Assembly (NCBI GenBank): GCA_016235545.1
Contig: JACRKB010000046.1
Coordinates: forward strand, 1 to 55,935
Source: Verrucomicrobiota bacterium
GTDB taxonomy: Bacteria > Verrucomicrobiota > Verrucomicrobiia > Limisphaerales > SXTU01
DNA: 55,935 nucleotides
Reading direction: 5' to 3'
In this document: positions 1 to 9,200 of the stretch, in pieces
Numbering within the stretch: position 1 is the first letter of the stretch
Layout of the letters: the number at the start of each line of letters is the position of its first letter
Made by a program: the position numbers and the translations under genes
The notes under the pieces: generated by a model
What the model saw: only the letters and a program-made list of their open reading frames with translations
Database searches by the model: none
Told to the model about the DNA's origin: nothing

Positions 1-258
1 CTCAGTTTCTTGCAACCCGGGTCGGCAGGGCTGAAAGCCCGTCATTCGTCAGCCTGGGGTGGAGTGAACGTAGTGAACGCAGCCCCAGGTGGCCCCGCCA
101 GGCCGTGCCGAGGGCTGTAAGCCCGCCACGCCGCCGCCCGGTTGCCAAGGTGACGCGCTTACAGCGCTCGGCCTCCTCGTGGCCTCGTTGACCTGGGGCT
201 TCACCCCAGGCTAGCGAATGCCGGGCTTTCAGCCCGAAGCAACGACTCGCGTCCGGTC
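1..258. repeat. Cluster of REP-like short hairpins
   Basis: No gene is supported here. The stretch is a run of short palindromes: GGGCTGAAAGCCCG near 29-42, CCTGGGG/CCCCAGG arms around 53-90, GGGCTGTAAGCCCG near 112-125, CTGGGGCTTCACCCCAG near 192-208 and CGGGCTTTCAGCCCG near 222-236. Such GGGCTxxxAGCCC and CCTGGG/CCCAGG hairpins are common intergenic repeats in PVC genomes. Related hairpins recur at 26563-26720. Short ORFs across this area are best explained as by-products of the repeats. Confidence 0.7.
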
Positions 259-280
259 TGCAGGAAACTGAGATGCGCCC
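259..280 (+). repeat. Short dispersed motif (GAAACTGAGATGCGCC), copy
   Basis: Contains GAAACTGAGATGCGCC. The same motif, exact or with a few changes, lies at 42321-42344 and 28111-28132 (plus strand) and, reverse-complemented, at 1-17 (partial) and 26499-26523. All copies are intergenic. Confidence 0.6.
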
Positions 281-326
281 GTGGCGCGGGTTGAGCGCAC
301 AATGTGTTTGCAGGCTCAGGGGGTGG

Positions 327-375
327 GGAATAGTGTCCGCCCGTCCCCAAAATATGGAGCAAGCACTCCCCATCA
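327..375 (+). promoter_or_regulatory. Leader segment shared with the third kinase gene
   Basis: A GGGGAATAG block, then CCGTCCCC and ATATGGAGCA, is repeated with small changes at about 11433-11486, directly before and into the kinase gene at 11467. There the ATATGGAGCA contains the start codon of a peptide starting MEHILPSR. Here the corresponding ATG at 354 would begin MEQALPIR but leads into a different frame from the kinase at 556. It therefore looks like a relic of a duplicated gene start, or a conserved cis element kept in front of both kinases. It is not shown to be a promoter. Confidence 0.45.
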
Positions 376-555
376 GACCGAGAAGCCGCGCGGTTGCGCC
401 CCGCCGCCGTCGGCCCGGCGCACACGGTCACCGGGGCCAGCCACTTTGTTGTTGGGTCGTCCGCAGGCAGTTTCAACCCCGCTTTCATTTCGAGGTTCAG
501 GCTGAGTCAGAAGCGAGTCTCTGGCTCCAGGCAGACCGGCCTTCTCGGTGACCTC

Positions 556-3500
556 ATGAAGATACTCATCGTTGACGACGACGAACCCGCTCGCGACCTG
601 CTGCGAAGGATATTCCAGAAGGAGGGTCTCGTGGTTCTGGACGCGTGCGACGGGATGGAAGCGCTCGATGTGCTCCGGCGTGAGCCCGTGGCCGTCATCC
701 TCACCGACGTTTTGATGCCGAGGCTGGACGGCTACCGGCTTTGCCAGGCGGTGCGGCGGGATGAGCGGCTCAAGGATGTTCCAGTCATTTTTTACACGGC
801 AAACTACGACTCGTCGGCTGATGAAAAAATGGCGTTTGACGTCGGTGGGGACGCTTTCCTGCGCAAGCCAGTCAGCGGGCAGACCCTTTTGGAAACGCTG
901 CGCCGGGTGACTAGCCTCCCACGCGCGGCCCAGCCGCGGCCCGCCGGGGCGATGCCCGACCCGCAGGTGCTCCAGGAATACAGCGACCGGCTGGTGAGCA
1001 AGCTGGAGGATCGCAACGCCGAGCTGGGGCTGCTCAACACTTCCCTCAAGGCGAGCGAGGCTCATTACCGGCTGCTGGCAGACCACACAGAGGATTTCGT
1101 CTTTCTCCACGACACCGGTGGAAGCCGCCTCTACATCAGCCCCTCCTACTTGCGCGTCACTGGCTGGACGTTTGAAGAAATCCAGAGCACTGACTGGCGC
1201 GCCCGCCTGCATCCGGACGACCTGCCGCTTGTCGAAAAAACCCGCGCCGACACTCTCGCCGGCCGGTCCACGAGCGTCGAACACCGCATCCGTTGCAAGG
1301 ATGGCCGCTGGCTCTGGTTGGAGACCCGCTGCAAGCTCATCGCCGGCCAGGATGGGGGCGTCCCCCAGGTCCTCCTTACGAGCCGGGACATCACCGCGCG
1401 CAAGCAGGCGGAGGCGGAGCTGCTGCGCTCGCGCGGGCAGGTGGAGGCCATCGTCCACTCGGTGGACGGGATAGTTTGGGAGGCGGAGCTCCCGACGTTT
1501 CAATTCACATTCGTCAGCCAGCAGGCGGAACGCATACTCGGCTATCCCGTGAGGCGGTGGCTGGAGGAGCCGGATTTTTGGAAGGATCACCTTCATCCCG
1601 AGGACCGGGATGCGGCCCTCGAGTTTTGCGTGACTTGCACTCAGAAGATGGAGTCGCACGAGTTCGAGTATCGGATGATTGCGGCGGATGGGCGTGAGGT
1701 GTGGCTGAAGGATTTCACCACCGTGATGGTTGCGGAGGGCCGGCCAGCGCAGTTGCGCGGCATCATGGTGGACATCACCGCGCGCAAGCGGGCCGAGCAA
1801 CGGCAGGCGGCCTTCGCCAGCCTGGGGCAGCGGCTCAATGCCGCCGCCGATGTCGAGACGGCTGGCCGCATCATTGTGGACATCGCCGATGAGCTGTTCG
1901 GCTGGGACGCCTGCTCGCTCGATCTGTATGATGCAGCGACGGATTTGTGCCACCCGGTCCTCACCATGGATTTGGTCAACGGCCAAAGAGCGGAAGTGCC
2001 GGCGGCTTACACGGACAAGGCTCCCTCGCCGCGCATGCGCCGGATCATGGAGGCCGGCGCGGAGCTGATCCTTCGCGAGGAAGTCGCGGGCATGATGCCG
2101 GGTTTGATTCCTTTCGGAGACGACAACCGCCCATCGGCATCGCTGATGTTCGTGCCGCTTCGCGATGACCAGAAGGTCATCGGCGCCCTCTCCATCCAAA
2201 GCTACCGGCTCAAAGCCTACGGCCAGGCGGAACTCCAGGCGCTCCAAGCGCTGGCCGAGTATTGCGTCGGGGCGCTGGATCGGATTCGGAGCCGGGAGTT
2301 GCAACAAGCGAGCGAGGAGAAGTTCCACAACCTCTTCGAGTCCTCGCCTGACGCAATCGTCGTCGCCACGCGCTCGGGCATAATCCACGCCGTCAACCGG
2401 CAGGCAGAGAAGCTCTTTGGCTACACGCGGGCCGAACTGGTCGGCCAGGTGATTGAATCTTTGATGCCCGCCCGTTTCGGTCCGAGCCACGTCGCGCAGC
2501 GCGAGCGGTTCCACCACAACCCGCACCTGCGGCCCATGGGCGAGGGGCGCGACCTGTGGGCGCGGCACAAGGACGGGACCGAGTTCCCGGCGGACATCAG
2601 CCTCAGCCCGATGATGACGACGGAGGGGGCGATGGTGATCAGCACCATCCGAGACATCACCAAGCGCAAGCGGGCGGAAACCGAGCTGCGCCACAGCCGG
2701 GACCGTTTTGAGTTGGTCGCCTACGGGGCCGTGGACGGCATCTGGGATTGGAACGTGGTGACGAACGAGGATTACTTCTCCGACCGGTGGTGCGCGCTGC
2801 TGGGCTACACGGCCCGGGAGTTGCAGCCGCGGTATGAGACGTGGGTGGAGCACCTGCACCCGGAGGACCAGGCCCGCGCCTTGGCGGCGGTCAAGGCTCA
2901 CTTGGAAAAGTGCGCCCCTTACGATCTCGAATACAGGCTGCGCACCAAGTCCGGCCAATACCGCTGGTTCCACGCCAGCGGACAGGCGATGTGGGACGAG
3001 GCGGGCAAGCCCTTGCGCATGGCCGGCTCGATCACGGACATCACCGCACGCAAGGAGGCCCAGGAGGCGCTGCGGGAGAGCGAGGCTCGTTACCGCAAGC
3101 TCTTCGAGCATGCGCCGGTTGGCATCGTCACCGCCGATCCCACAGGCCGCTATCTCGACGCCAATGCAGCCATGTGCCGGATGATCGGCCATCCCCGTGA
3201 CGAGCTGATCGGACTGCACATCTCGGACATCGTCTCCGAGAAGGAGCTTGAGCATATTGAGCCGGGACTGGGCGCGGTCAACAGCCGGCTGGATCACCGC
3301 CGGGAATGGGAGTTCCGCCGCAAGGACGGATCGCTCTTCGAGGGGGAAGTGATCGCAACCACGATGGCTGACGGCAACCTGCTCGGGATGGTCAGTGACA
3401 TCACCGAGCGGAAACAGGCTGAGGCCGCGCTGGTGCAGCTCTCCGGCCGCCTGCTGCGCGCGCAGGATGACGAGCGGCGGCGCCTCGCGCGTGAGCTGCA

Positions 3501-4107
3501 CGACTCGACCGCGCAGAGCCTCGCCGCGCTGGCCATGAACCTCGCCGTGCTGGGCCGCGACGCCGCCAGCCTCGACGCCTCCAACCGCGCGTTGCTGGGC
3601 GAGTGCGAGGCGCAGGTGAAGCGCGCCACGGCGGAGCTGCGCACCTTCGCCTACCTGCTGCACCCCCCGGCGCTGGAGGCGCTGGGACTGGCCCGCGCAG
3701 TGCAGGATTACGCGGAGGGCTTCGCCAAGCGCAGCGGCATCCGCGTCGAGTTCACGGTGGAGGAGAACTTCGTCCGGTTCGCTGCGGAGACGGAGCTGGC
3801 GCTCTTCCGCGTCCTCCAGGAAAGCCTGGGCAATCTCCACCGCCACTCCGGCACCGCGACCGCCACCATCCGCCTCGCGTGCGACGCGGAGGGCTTGACT
3901 CTGGAGGTGCGGGACACGGGCCGCGGGCTGGAGGAGGCGCAGCTCCAAGCCCTGCGCCACGGGCACGCGAGCCTGGGCGTGGGCATCGCCGGCATGCACG
4001 AGCGGCTGCGGCTGCTGGGCGGGCGGCTGGAGATCGAGCCAGCCTTGCCCGGCCTGCGCGTGCGTGCCACGCTGCCCATCGCGGTGGGTGGCGGTGAAGA
4101 CATTTGA
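556..4107 (+). CDS. Receiver/multi-PAS/GAF sensor histidine kinase (HisKA_3 type)
   Basis: A 1183-aa cytoplasmic sensor kinase without an obvious membrane segment. Approximate domains: receiver 1-120 (acidic pocket VDDDE near the start, phospho-acceptor Asp51 in TDVLMP, Lys in RKP); PAS domains near 170, 295, 589, 715 and 845; GAF about 418-575; HisKA_3 about 958-1031 with the NarL-type H-box RELHD; HATPase_c from about 1071, with N-box ESLGNLHRHS and a GxGIAGM lid. An HisKA_3 kinase usually pairs with a LuxR-type regulator, and one follows at 4324. The ORF is open upstream to 394, but the ATG at 556 begins exactly at the receiver motif MKILIVDDDE, so it is chosen. The first PAS and the GAF closely resemble those of the kinase at 11467, which suggests paralogy. 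Confidence 0.93.
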   Translation: MKILIVDDDEPARDLLRRIFQKEGLVVLDACDGMEALDVLRREPVAVILTDVLMPRLDGYRLCQAVRRDERLKDVPVIFYTANYDSSADEKMAFDVGGDAFLRKPVSGQTLLETLRRVTSLPRAAQPRPAGAMPDPQVLQEYSDRLVSKLEDRNAELGLLNTSLKASEAHYRLLADHTEDFVFLHDTGGSRLYISPSYLRVTGWTFEEIQSTDWRARLHPDDLPLVEKTRADTLAGRSTSVEHRIRCKDGRWLWLETRCKLIAGQDGGVPQVLLTSRDITARKQAEAELLRSRGQVEAIVHSVDGIVWEAELPTFQFTFVSQQAERILGYPVRRWLEEPDFWKDHLHPEDRDAALEFCVTCTQKMESHEFEYRMIAADGREVWLKDFTTVMVAEGRPAQLRGIMVDITARKRAEQRQAAFASLGQRLNAAADVETAGRIIVDIADELFGWDACSLDLYDAATDLCHPVLTMDLVNGQRAEVPAAYTDKAPSPRMRRIMEAGAELILREEVAGMMPGLIPFGDDNRPSASLMFVPLRDDQKVIGALSIQSYRLKAYGQAELQALQALAEYCVGALDRIRSRELQQASEEKFHNLFESSPDAIVVATRSGIIHAVNRQAEKLFGYTRAELVGQVIESLMPARFGPSHVAQRERFHHNPHLRPMGEGRDLWARHKDGTEFPADISLSPMMTTEGAMVISTIRDITKRKRAETELRHSRDRFELVAYGAVDGIWDWNVVTNEDYFSDRWCALLGYTARELQPRYETWVEHLHPEDQARALAAVKAHLEKCAPYDLEYRLRTKSGQYRWFHASGQAMWDEAGKPLRMAGSITDITARKEAQEALRESEARYRKLFEHAPVGIVTADPTGRYLDANAAMCRMIGHPRDELIGLHISDIVSEKELEHIEPGLGAVNSRLDHRREWEFRRKDGSLFEGEVIATTMADGNLLGMVSDITERKQAEAALVQLSGRLLRAQDDERRRLARELHDSTAQSLAALAMNLAVLGRDAASLDASNRALLGECEAQVKRATAELRTFAYLLHPPALEALGLARAVQDYAEGFAKRSGIRVEFTVEENFVRFAAETELALFRVLQESLGNLHRHSGTATATIRLACDAEGLTLEVRDTGRGLEEAQLQALRHGHASLGVGIAGMHERLRLLGGRLEIEPALPGLRVRATLPIAVGGGEDI

Positions 4108-4117
4108 TTGACGACCT

Positions 4118-4285
4118 TTGAACGCAAACTCCGAAGCTCAGCCGCGAAAGGGCGCAAAGAAAGAAGTCAGAAGACAGAAGTCAGAATGGGTGGAAGCGCA
4201 AGCTCGGTCTCCTGGCTTCTGGCTTCTGACTCCATTCCTTTGCGCCCTTTCGCGGCCATTCCATTTCGGAGTTTGGATTGAAACC
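4118..4285. repeat. Long imperfect hairpin repeat, family 1, copy 1
   Basis: The left arm holds CCGCGAAAGGGCGCAAAGAA and then AGAAGTCAGAA-type 8-nt units; the right arm holds CTGACTCCATTCC and then TTTGCGCCCTTTCGCGG. The arms are inverted repeats of about 60-70 nt. The copy at 5083-5253 is nearly identical over its whole length. More diverged copies are at 11151-11322, 15097-15274 and 30286-30431. The element sits between the kinase and its regulator and could attenuate or stabilise the transcript. Confidence 0.8.
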
Positions 4286-4323
4286 ATGGCTGGACTCGAA
4301 CCGGCACGATGCTTCCCCGCTCG

Positions 4324-4971
4324 ATGAACAAGGTCCGCATCCTGATCGCCGATGACCACGCGCTGGTGCGCGAGGGGCTGCGCCGAGTGCTTGAGACGCG
4401 GCGCGATTGGGAGGTCTGCGCCGAGGCCGTCAATGGACGCGATGCGGTGGCCAAGGCGTGCGCGTGCAAGCCGGATGTGGTCATCGTGGACTTTTCCATG
4501 CCGGAGCTGAACGGGCTGGAGGCCACCCGGCAGATCCACGCCGCCCTGCCGCGCACCGAGGTGCTCGTGCTGACCATGCACGAGACCGACTCGCTCGTGC
4601 GCGACGTGCTGGCGGCGGGCGCGCGCGGCTTCATCCTCAAGTCCGACGCCGGGCACGCGCTGGTGGAGGCCATCGAGACACTGCTGCTGCACAAGCCCTA
4701 TTTCACCGCGAAAGTTACCGAGCTGGTGCTGCAGGGCTACCTCAATCCCGCGTCGGCTCCGGGCGAGATCTCCAGCCCGCTCACCGCGCGCGAGCGGCAG
4801 GTGGTGCAGCTCGTGGCCGAGGGGAAAAGCTCCAAGGAGGTCGCGGACTCGCTGGGCGTGAGCGCCAAGACGGTGGAGTCGCACCGCGCAAACATCCTGC
4901 GCAAGCTCGGCCTCCGCTCCTCTGCCGAGCTGGTCCGCTACGCCGTGCGCAACAAAATCGTGGAGGCGTGA
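4324..4971 (+). CDS. NarL/FixJ-family response regulator (REC + LuxR HTH)
   Basis: A 215-aa DNA-binding response regulator. The receiver spans about 1-125 (acidic pair in IADDH, phospho-acceptor Asp56 in VIVDFSMPE, switch region LVLTMHE, Lys in ILKSD). The LuxR-type helix-turn-helix spans about 150-212 (LTARERQVVQLVAEGKSSKE, then SAKTVESHRANILRKL). It follows the HisKA_3 kinase, the usual partner class, and is its likely output. An in-frame ATG lies five codons upstream at 4309; the start at 4324 fits the usual receiver N-terminus better. Confidence 0.93.
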   Translation: MNKVRILIADDHALVREGLRRVLETRRDWEVCAEAVNGRDAVAKACACKPDVVIVDFSMPELNGLEATRQIHAALPRTEVLVLTMHETDSLVRDVLAAGARGFILKSDAGHALVEAIETLLLHKPYFTAKVTELVLQGYLNPASAPGEISSPLTARERQVVQLVAEGKSSKEVADSLGVSAKTVESHRANILRKLGLRSSAELVRYAVRNKIVEA

Positions 4972-5082
4972 GAGAGGCGAGGAGTCAGGAGTCGGAAGCC
5001 AAGCACTCCTCCCTCCTGACTTTTGCCTCCATTCATTCGCGTCCTTTGAGCGAGGCAACTGCGGGTTTTAGCCAACGATTCC

Positions 5083-5253
5083 TTTGAACTCGAAATCCGA
5101 AGTTCAGCCGCGAAAGGGCGCAAAGAAAGAAGTCAGAAGTCAGAATGCGTGGAAGCGCAAGCTCGGTCTCCTGACTTCTGGCCTCTGACTCCATTCCTCT
5201 GCGCTCTTTGCGCCCTTTCGCGGCCATTCCATTTCGGAGTTCGGGTTGAAACC
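5083..5253. repeat. Long imperfect hairpin repeat, family 1, copy 2
   Basis: Nearly identical to 4118-4285. The left arm has GTTCAGCCGCGAAAGGGCGC, then AGAAGTCAGAAGTCAGAA (tandem 8-nt unit AGAAGTCA); the right arm has CTGACTTCTGGCCTCTGACT, then GCGCCCTTTCGCGGCC. The high identity of two copies 1 kb apart points to recent copying. Confidence 0.8.
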
Positions 5254-5425
5254 ACAAAGGCACAAAGGACACGAAGGCCAGGCAGGGAAATCTGGTGTTT
5301 GGCAAAGGCACTGAAGGCACACCAAACGGTGCGGCTAGATTTGTTGAACGGCGCCGTTCCTGCGGCTCTTCTTCGTGCTCATTGTGCCCTTGTGGTTCAA
5401 GCCAACTGCATGGTTCCGGTTTTTA
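5246..5425. repeat. Inverted repeat with ACCACAAAGGCACAAAGG arms
   Basis: The left arm AACCACAAAGGCACAAAGGA, followed by CACGAAGG, is mirrored by CTTCGTGCTCATTGTGCC and CTTGTGGTT on the right. The outer right end, AACTGCATGGTTCCGG, matches reverse-complemented the CCGGAACCAT(T/G)-type ends at 5975, 25307 and 42098. It abuts the family 1 repeat at 5083-5253, so 5083-5425 is a compound repeat without a gene. Confidence 0.65.
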
Positions 5426-5523
5426 GGTGAAAACACCTAGTCTCCTCTGCGGGTAAGCCCCACGGGTTTTCCGTGTAGCTGCGGATTTTACGGGGCTGCG
5501 CTTGCGCGCAAGATGCGGTGACA

Positions 5524-5943
5524 ATGAATGCTTCCGCCGACGCTGCGCTATGTCCTCCCGAACTTTTTCCCCGGCCGCTTTCCATTCTCGTGGTGGATGA
5601 CCACGCCGAGTATCTCGCCGCAGTCGCCTCGTTCCTCACCCGCCTGCCGCGCGTGCGCGTCGTCGGCACCGCGATCAACGGGCGCGAGGCGATCCGGCTC
5701 GTCCGCGAGCTGGCGCCCGACCTCGTGCTGCTGGACATCACGATGCCGGAGATGGATGGGCTGACGGCCGCGCGCATCATCAAGGGGCGGCCCGGCGCGC
5801 CCTTGGTGGCGATCGTCACGGCGGAATCCACGCTGGCGTGCAGCCTGGCCGTCGCCGCGTGCGGGGCAGACGCGCTGGTCAACAAGTCAGACGCGGTGGA
5901 TCGGCTCCCGGTGCTCATCGGCCAGCTCTTTCCCTCCCCATGA
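5524..5943 (+). CDS. Stand-alone receiver-domain response regulator
   Basis: A 139-aa single-domain response regulator with a 15-20 residue N-terminal extension. The receiver begins at PLSILVVDDH; phospho-acceptor Asp71 lies in LVLLDITMPEMDG and the conserved Lys121 in LVNKSD. It has no output domain, so it is likely a phosphate relay or a partner of the neighbouring kinases. A GTG at 5518 gives two extra residues; the ATG at 5524 is preferred. It sits between two repeats, upstream of the large CHASE3-like kinase. Confidence 0.88.
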   Translation: MNASADAALCPPELFPRPLSILVVDDHAEYLAAVASFLTRLPRVRVVGTAINGREAIRLVRELAPDLVLLDITMPEMDGLTAARIIKGRPGAPLVAIVTAESTLACSLAVAACGADALVNKSDAVDRLPVLIGQLFPSP

Positions 5944-5974
5944 AATCCAAGACTCAAAGCAGAGCAGGACTAGC

Positions 5975-6172
5975 CGGAACCATTCGATTGAAATTCAACG
6001 CAAAGGCGCAAAGACGCAAAGAAAACCACTGGCGAACAGGGGCAGAGCAGCGGGCGATATGGGCGCACCGAACAGTGGAATCCAAAGCGGCTGGAAACAG
6101 TTTTCAAAAACCCTGCGTCTTTGCGTCCTTGCGCCTTTGCGTCAAAGGTCTTCTGCATGGACTCGGAATAGG
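5975..6172. repeat. Inverted repeat, family 2 (CGCAAAGGCGCAAAGACG)
   Basis: The left end CCGGAACCATTCGATTGAAA leads into AACGCAAAGGCGCAAAGACG; the right arm has GCGTCTTTGCGTCCTTGCGC, then TTTGCGTCAAAGG and CTGCATGGA. Related elements are at 25307-25380 (left arm only) and 42098-42280. Translation gives the well-known spurious peptides of the type NAKAQRRKE and ASLRLCVK, so these ORFs should not be annotated. Confidence 0.75.
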
Positions 6173-6231
6173 ATCAGGATTACGAGCGGGAGCAGATCGC
6201 GCGGCGCGGACTCCTGCTCGTAATCCTGCTC
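6171..6231. repeat. Hairpin of GGATTACGAGCAGGAG units
   Basis: The left arm (6171-6192) and right arm (6210-6231) are inverted repeats matching at 20 of 22 positions, with the core CAGGATTACGAGC. The same unit type is used in the hairpin at 28016-28070. With 5975-6172 it fills the gap before the kinase at 6288. Confidence 0.65.
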
Positions 6232-6287
6232 CTTTCCCGCCCAGTTCATGGTCTCAGTGCGCGGTTTTTGGATCGTGGTAGCTCTCC

Positions 6288-9200
6288 ATGAAAACTTTCC
6301 TCCATCGTTCCTTGCGCGCCGGGCCAGTCGTGATGGCGGTGGTCGCACTGCTGCTGGTCTTCCTCACCAACCACGCCGTGCAAGGGCTCCTCGACGACAA
6401 TCGCTGGGTGGTCCGCACCATACAGGCGCGCGATGGCGCGGAGAACATCCGGCAGTTGTTGCTGGAAGAAAGCTCCGCGCGCTTCGCGTGGCGGACGACC
6501 GGGGAGGATGCGCACCGGCTCGTGATGGAGCAGGCTGGCCGGGCTGCGATCCGGAATCTGGCGAGCGTCCGTGCGCTCACCAGCGACAGTCCCGCGCAGC
6601 AGGCGCGCTTGCGCGAGCTGGAGCCGCTGGTGCGCCAGCGGCTGGAAGTCAGCGCCCGGCGCGACACGCTGCCGCGGCAGACCAACTCCCCGACTTCCGT
6701 CGGGCGGGAGTTGCAACGGGAAGGAATCCGGCTCAACGGCGAGATTAGCGCGGTCGTCGCTGCGATCGTCTTGGAGGAGGATGCGCTGCTGGCCTCCCGC
6801 ACTTCGGCCAGTGAGCGGAGCGCTTTGATCACAGTGGGCATCGTGGCCACGGTGAGCGTCCTGAGCATCGTTGGGATTCTTGGCGCGGCAGGGATGCTCC
6901 GGCGCGAGCTGCAGGTCCGCGAGCAGGCTGAGACTTCGCTTCGCCAGGGGGAGGAGCGCTTCCGCAGCCTGCTGGAGTCCGCGCCGGACGCGATGGTCGT
7001 CGCGGACGAGGCGGGCCGCATCGTGTTGGTCAACGCACAGGTGGAAAAACTCTTTGGCTGGACGCGCGCGGCGCTGGTGGGCCAGAAGGTGGAGGTGCTG
7101 GTGCCCGATCATCTGAAGGCCGCCCATGTGGCGCAGCGGGAGGGCTACGCCGCAGACCGCAGCGCACGCCCGATGGGCGCTGGGCGTGAGTTGAACGTGC
7201 GCCGCAGGGACGGCTCGGAGTTTCCGGCTGAGATCAGCCTCAGCCCGCTGCGCACGGACGAGGGGATGCTGGTCACCGCCGCCATTCGCGATCTCACCGG
7301 GCGCAAGCAGGCGGAGCAGGCGTTGCATGATTCAGAGGCGCGATTCCACACGCTGTGGGAAATATCCCAGGATGCCATGCGCCTGCTGGATGAGAAGGGC
7401 ATCCTGATCACGGTCAATGAGGCGTTCTGCCGGCTTGTGGGCTTGCGGCGCGAGGAATTGGAAGGGCAGCCATTCACCGTGGCCTACGCGGGTGACCGCG
7501 ATCCCGCCGAGCTGATGCGCCGGTATCAGGAGAGGTTCCGCGAACGCCGCATCGCGGCGCAGGAGGAGCGGCGCATGGTGTTGCAGGGTGGCCGCACGGT
7601 GGACTTGGAAATGACCAGCACCTTCATCGAGCTGCCGGGCAGGCCCACACTGCTGCTGGGTGTGCTGCGGGACATCACCGAGCGCAAGCAGGCCGAGCAG
7701 TTGGTGCGCGAGTCGGCGGCGGCGGTCTCCATGATCTTCCGGGCCAGCCCGGCGGCCATCAGCATCAGCACCGTGGAGAGCGGCCGGCTGATCGAGATGA
7801 ACGAGCGCTGCTGCGAGTTCTACGGATACCAGCGGGAGGAGCTGGTGGGCAGAACCATACCGGAGCTAAACCTGTGGGCGGAACCGGAGGCCCGGCTGGC
7901 AGCCGTCCAACGCGTGGTTCAGGAGGGAAAAATCCACAACCTCGAAGCCCGGCACCGCCGCAAGTCCGGCGAGGAGCGGGACGTTCTGGTGTCCATGGAA
8001 TTAATCGATCTGGCCGGGGAAACAGAGCCGGTGCTGATCGCGATGTTCACGGACATCACCGAGCGCAAGCAGGCGGAGGCGCACGGGCGGGCTTCCGCGG
8101 CGCTCTACCATTCGCTGGTGGACACCATCCCGCTGGCCGTGTTCCGCAAGGACATGGCGGGGCGGCTCGTCTTTGGCAACACGCGCTTTTGCCACGCCCT
8201 GGGCCGGCCCTGGGAGCAGCTCGCGGGGCGCACGGACAGGGATCTTTTCCCGCCGGAACTGGCCGCCAAATACACCGGGGACGACGCGCGGATGCTGGCC
8301 AGCGGGGCGAACCTTGAGCTGGACGAGGAAAATCTCGGTGCGGACGGCGTGACGCATCATGTCCATGTCATCAAAAGCCCGGTGCGCAATTCCGAGGGCG
8401 AGATCATCGGCGTGCAGGGCATCTTCGAGGATGTGACCGCCCGGCATCAGGCGGAGGCCGCCTTGCGCGAGAGTGAGCGGCGCTTCCGGCAGCTCGTCCA
8501 CACCCTGCCAGTCGCCGTCTATGCCTGTGATGCCGGAGGTCACATCACGCTCTACAACGAGGCAGCCGTGGCTCTCTGGGGCCGCGAGCCGGAGATGGGC
8601 CGGGACTTGTGGTGCGGCGCTTGGAAGACCTTCAACCCGGACGGCAGCCCATTGGCGTTGGAGGATAGCCCGATGGCCGTGACCTTGCGCGGGGGACGGC
8701 CCGTGCGCGGGCGCGAGATGGTGATCGAGCGACCCGACGGCACGCGTGCCCATGTCCTGCCGCACCCCGTGGCGACGCGCGACATCACTGGCACGCTGAC
8801 TGGCGGGGTCAACATGCTGGTGGACCTCACCGAGCGGCTGAAGGCAGGGGAGGCGCTGGCCCGTGAACGGCGCCTGCTGCGCACGGTGATAGACAACCTG
8901 CCGGGCTACATCTTCGCGAAGGATGCCGCTGGCCGCTACACCGTGAGCAACCTCGCGCATGGCCGCCTGCTGAAGGTGGCGAGCGAGGCGGAGCTGCTGG
9001 GCAAGACCGCGTTTGATTTCTTCCCGCCGGAGACCGCCCAGCGCTTCGCCGAGGATGACCGGGGGCTCCTGCAAACCGGCCAGCCCGTGCTGGACCGCGA
9101 GGAGTGCTCGGAGGTCAACGGCGCGCGCGCATGGCATCAGTTGAGCAAGATGCCACTGCGGGACGAGCACGGCGGCATCGTCGGCCTGGTCGGCATCAAG

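Noticed and set aside
1-373. Short ORFs at the window start
   Set aside because: They run across REP-like hairpins and have no protein-like composition.
373-3999. A 1208-codon open frame antisense to the first kinase (also 8001-10733 and 13177-14769 minus)
   Set aside because: GC-rich coding DNA often leaves the opposite strand open. The translations are Arg/Ala/Leu-rich without any domain, whereas the plus-strand products have complete PAS and kinase signatures.
5970-6158. Small ORFs reading NAKAQGRKDAG and ASLRLCVEF
   Set aside because: They are translations of the CGCAAAGGCGCAAAG inverted repeat, a well-known source of spurious gene calls.
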